Of a stretch of DNA of 14,562 bases, positions 12,381 to 14,562 are shown in pieces. The stretch is from NORP309 sp045107085 (GTDB lineage Bacteria > Pseudomonadota > Gammaproteobacteria > Xanthomonadales > Marinicellaceae), in assembly GCA_045107085.1 (NCBI GenBank), contig JBGCFT010000165.1:1-14562 (forward strand), read 5' to 3'. The position numbers and the translations under genes are program-made. The notes beneath the pieces are model-generated. The model had not been told where the DNA came from. It was given only the letters and a program-made list of their open reading frames with translations, and did no database searches. Numbering within the stretch: position 1 is the stretch's first letter; each line of letters starts with the position of its first letter.

Positions 12381-14012
12381 TTATTGGCAGTTATTTCTCA
12401 ATGTATTACAGATTCTTCCATCAATCTTTGGATTAATTCCGCCGACAGTATTTGATATAGAATTGATGACCAATTGTTTTAAATTCGACCCATTTTTATC
12501 ACATTCTTGAATCATGGTTTCATTTATCATGTGATAGCCATCGTGGTCAGTGTTATCATCGATTAAATATTGCGGCACTACAATGGTAAATTCTTCATTA
12601 TCAGTGATTAATAAATTTGAATCTGCCCACCTCAATTGACTAAAAGTCTGCTGATCTGGGTTGTGGGTGTATTTAATGCCTGAAACAAGGAGCCAATGAC
12701 CATTGGCTGTCCACATATCAATTGTATGGGTCAGCATTTGTTTTAAAATAGAACCATTAATTTTGATTTGTTTTAAATCAGAAGGATAGGGAAACATGCC
12801 TTCAATGTGTTTACGAGTGATGACTGAACCTGCATCTATGTTATGATTTAAACGAATAGAACCTGAGTTTATTGCCACAATATCAGCATTGCAATATTCA
12901 AATTCAGCTTTGGCCGTATCCGCAATGAAGTTACCCATATTTGTTTCAAATCTTCTGATTTCACTTTCTTCTGCTACCAGTTCCACTTTAGTTGTTCCGT
13001 AGCCAAATTCTAAACAATCGCTGTCAAGCTTTAACTTTTGACAATAAGTCACACTGGTTTTATTGGTCCATGTTTGGATGCGATTTTGAATATGAGTTTC
13101 TTGAACAACAGATTCGTCTAGGTCTTTAAATGTCGGTAATATATTTACATTAGAGTTCATATCAACAGTTACCTGAATAATTGCAGCCGATAAGGCATCT
13201 GCATCAGCTTTAACAACCCAACTGTTATCTATTTGTTCAAGCTGTCGGTAATGCTCATGACCACCAACAATTAAATCAGGGCGATATTGCTGTGGTAAAT
13301 TAAGGACTTTTTTGTCATCAGTTAATTGTAAGTGTGTGAGTGCAATGACAACATCTGCTCCTTTGGATTTTAAGAAGGGAACATAATGTTTACTGACCTC
13401 TAATATGTCATCAAAACTGGCAATATAATCAGGATGGTTCATATCAGTGGTTAAACTATATATACCAATTTTTAGACCGCCTTTTTCTTTAATTAACCAT
13501 TTTTTAATCTGACCAGATTGAATACTGCCCAATGTTTCATGATGCAACCAATTGATATTTGAATCTAACCAATAGAATTCCGATTCATCAATCCTTTGTT
13601 GTAATAGTGACATGTCTTTTAATTTTGATTTATCGAACTCATGATTGCCGAATGTAACTATCATATCTTCATCAAATGCATCAAATTGATTATCCAATTG
13701 ATTCATCACATCAATCATTGCTGCGCCTTTGTTGATTCGGCTTTTAAAAGATGGTTGCAAAAAATCACCGGCATGTAACAGAAGAACTTCATTGCCTTGA
13801 GAGATTAATTCATCTCTGATAGTTTTTACCCGAGCAAGACCGCCGACTTTGCCACTTGATAAGCCTTCGGTTCTGTAGACATCGTTAATTGCTAATACTA
13901 CAAATGATTTTTCTTGGCTTTTTTTAGGGTTGCAACCAGTCAATATAAGTAAAGTGAATAATGATACTATTACAATTAAGAATGAAGGATTTAATTTTTT
14001 CTGCGTTTTCAT
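12381..14012 (-). CDS. 5'-nucleotidase/metallophosphatase lipoprotein, UshA-like, 543 residues
   Basis: A signal peptide with lipobox L24-T25-G26-C27 and Asn at +2 predicts an outer-membrane lipoprotein with its enzyme in the periplasm. The calcineurin-like metal-binding motifs follow: N43-D44-V45-Y46, G82-D83, G122-N123-H124-E125-F126-D127, H227, and G250-G251-H252-E253-H254. The C-terminal half (from about residue 335) has the 5'-nucleotidase C-domain features NMGNFIADTAKAEF, ADIVAINSGSIR and PYPSDLKQIKINGSILKQML. The family hydrolyses nucleotides, UDP-sugars or related phosphoesters; the exact substrate is not readable here. Tyr46 stands where UshA has a metal-binding His (NDxHG); NDVY variants exist in other 5'-nucleotidases. 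Length is normal. It is first in a two-gene operon with the FGE-fold protein and divergent from the RNase D gene across 36 bases. Confidence 0.9.
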   Translation of the reverse strand: MKTQKKLNPSFLIVIVSLFTLLILTGCNPKKSQEKSFVVLAINDVYRTEGLSSGKVGGLARVKTIRDELISQGNEVLLLHAGDFLQPSFKSRINKGAAMIDVMNQLDNQFDAFDEDMIVTFGNHEFDKSKLKDMSLLQQRIDESEFYWLDSNINWLHHETLGSIQSGQIKKWLIKEKGGLKIGIYSLTTDMNHPDYIASFDDILEVSKHYVPFLKSKGADVVIALTHLQLTDDKKVLNLPQQYRPDLIVGGHEHYRQLEQIDNSWVVKADADALSAAIIQVTVDMNSNVNILPTFKDLDESVVQETHIQNRIQTWTNKTSVTYCQKLKLDSDCLEFGYGTTKVELVAEESEIRRFETNMGNFIADTAKAEFEYCNADIVAINSGSIRLNHNIDAGSVITRKHIEGMFPYPSDLKQIKINGSILKQMLTHTIDMWTANGHWLLVSGIKYTHNPDQQTFSQLRWADSNLLITDNEEFTIVVPQYLIDDNTDHDGYHMINETMIQECDKNGSNLKQLVINSISNTVGGINPKIDGRICNTLRNNCQ

Positions 14013-14048
14013 ATAGGTAGAATTTTGATATTATGTTTTAATACGTAA

Positions 14049-14525
14049 ATGATAACAGATTACCAGTGGATTGACGATAATTCAGATTTAGAACAGCTTA
14101 TTTTATCTATTAATAAATCAGATGCAGTCGCATTTGATAGTGAGTTTGAGAGGGTAAATACATTTTATCCAAAACCAGCATTGTTTCAGTTGAAAATTAA
14201 TCAACAATATTACCTGATTGATATGAAGCAGATATCGAATCACAATGTCTTTAATCAATTGTTAGATAATATTATTCTTCATTCAGGATCTGAAGATTTA
14301 GAAATTCTATATAATTTTAACAAACGTCTTCCTACCTTTGTATTCGATACACAAATAGCAGCATCCTTGTGTGGTTATGGATTACATTTTTCTTATCAAA
14401 ACATTGTCAAAGAGTTATTGAATATAGAATTATCTAAAGCCCATAGTCGTTCAGATTGGATGCAAAGCCTGCATTCCCCAGGTCATCTCTTGTTTGAGCC
14501 CTGTCATACGTTTTGTGGAGCATAG
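14049..14525 (+). pseudogene. rnd: Ribonuclease D, truncated after about 139 residues
   Basis: RNase D is a 3'-5' exoribonuclease that trims tRNA precursors. The DEDD exonuclease starts normally: Exo I with D30 and E32 (AFDSEFERV), Exo II with D83 (HSGSEDLEIL), then FDTQIAASLCGYG and KAHSRSDWMQ. RNase D normally continues RPLS...YAxxDVxYL (Exo III, with the fourth acidic residue and the Tyr) and HRDC domains, about 370 residues in all. Here, right after Q139 (codon 14463-14465), the sequence becomes unrelated (SLHSPGHLLFEPCHTF) and stops at 14525. The base composition also changes there from very AT-rich to about half GC. The gene is thus probably interrupted by an insertion or a rearrangement, or the assembly is wrong at this point. 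Whatever the cause, the product would lack a complete active site. Confidence 0.8.
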
Positions 14526-14562
14526 ATCGCAGGGGAGCGTGATGCGTCATGACAGTCGTTGG
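14466..14562. other. GC-richer foreign-looking sequence breaking the RNase D gene
   Basis: From about 14466 to the window end the DNA is clearly GC-richer than the rest and carries no RNase D coding. It contains palindrome-like pieces such as GCGTCATGACAGTC, but no terminal inverted repeat or target duplication can be judged, because the far end lies outside the window. It could be the edge of an insertion sequence or other mobile element. I cannot assign a family. Confidence 0.45.

Overview
The window is AT-rich bacterial DNA. It looks gammaproteobacterial because it has a leuX-type tRNA-Leu(CAA), a lipobox 5'-nucleotidase, the start of RNase D, and a secreted protein whose C-terminal tail (IFQHGFE) resembles an IF-x-x-GFE ending that I recall from Marinicella and Lysobacterales exported proteins. 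That placement is a weak inference. No gene here fixes the species.

Layout. Bases 1-760 hold the possible end of an upstream gene and a small secreted protein (190-729). From about 864 to 10255 lies a block that I read as an old genomic island. Its right edge is the 3' end of an intact tRNA-Leu(CAA) gene (10236-10320, minus strand). Its left edge (864-915) is a decayed copy of the same tRNA 3' end plus its downstream flank, in direct orientation. Outside the island on the right are ordinary chromosomal genes: a membrane-anchored FGE/SUMF1-fold protein and a 5'-nucleotidase lipoprotein with a 2-bp gap between them (minus strand), then, divergently, an RNase D gene whose reading frame breaks at about 14466 into GC-richer, unrelated DNA.

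Inside the island there is no visible integrase. It holds: (a) a minus-strand cluster of a HEAT-repeat protein, the RNA 2'-phosphotransferase KptA with its Arg-His-Arg-Arg catalytic set intact, and a 135-residue unknown; (b) a small protein with an EF-hand-like Asp loop; (c) a plus-strand operon of a DUF7003-like protein and three small acidic unknowns, coupled by ATGA and GTGA overlaps, followed by decayed reading frames and two more unknown small proteins; (d) a toxin-antitoxin operon with one HigB/RelE-type toxin and two antitoxins in a row; (e) a three-helix membrane protein with a long helical tail; (f) a gene-poor stretch with an IS3 orfA relic and palindromic repeats.

The least explained structure is a family of degenerate tandem repeats with a period of about 22-27 bp. 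It forms two patches, each just downstream of a minus-strand gene unit (after the second antitoxin, and after the membrane protein). Each patch carries the same 22-bp core and the same 14-bp gene-end sequence. This gives two 'gene plus repeat tail' units in tandem, resembling gene cassettes but without recognisable integron attC sites. The KptA/HEAT pair, the DUF7003 operon and the toxin with two antitoxins are typical island cargo; roles in defence, RNA repair or immunity are inference only.
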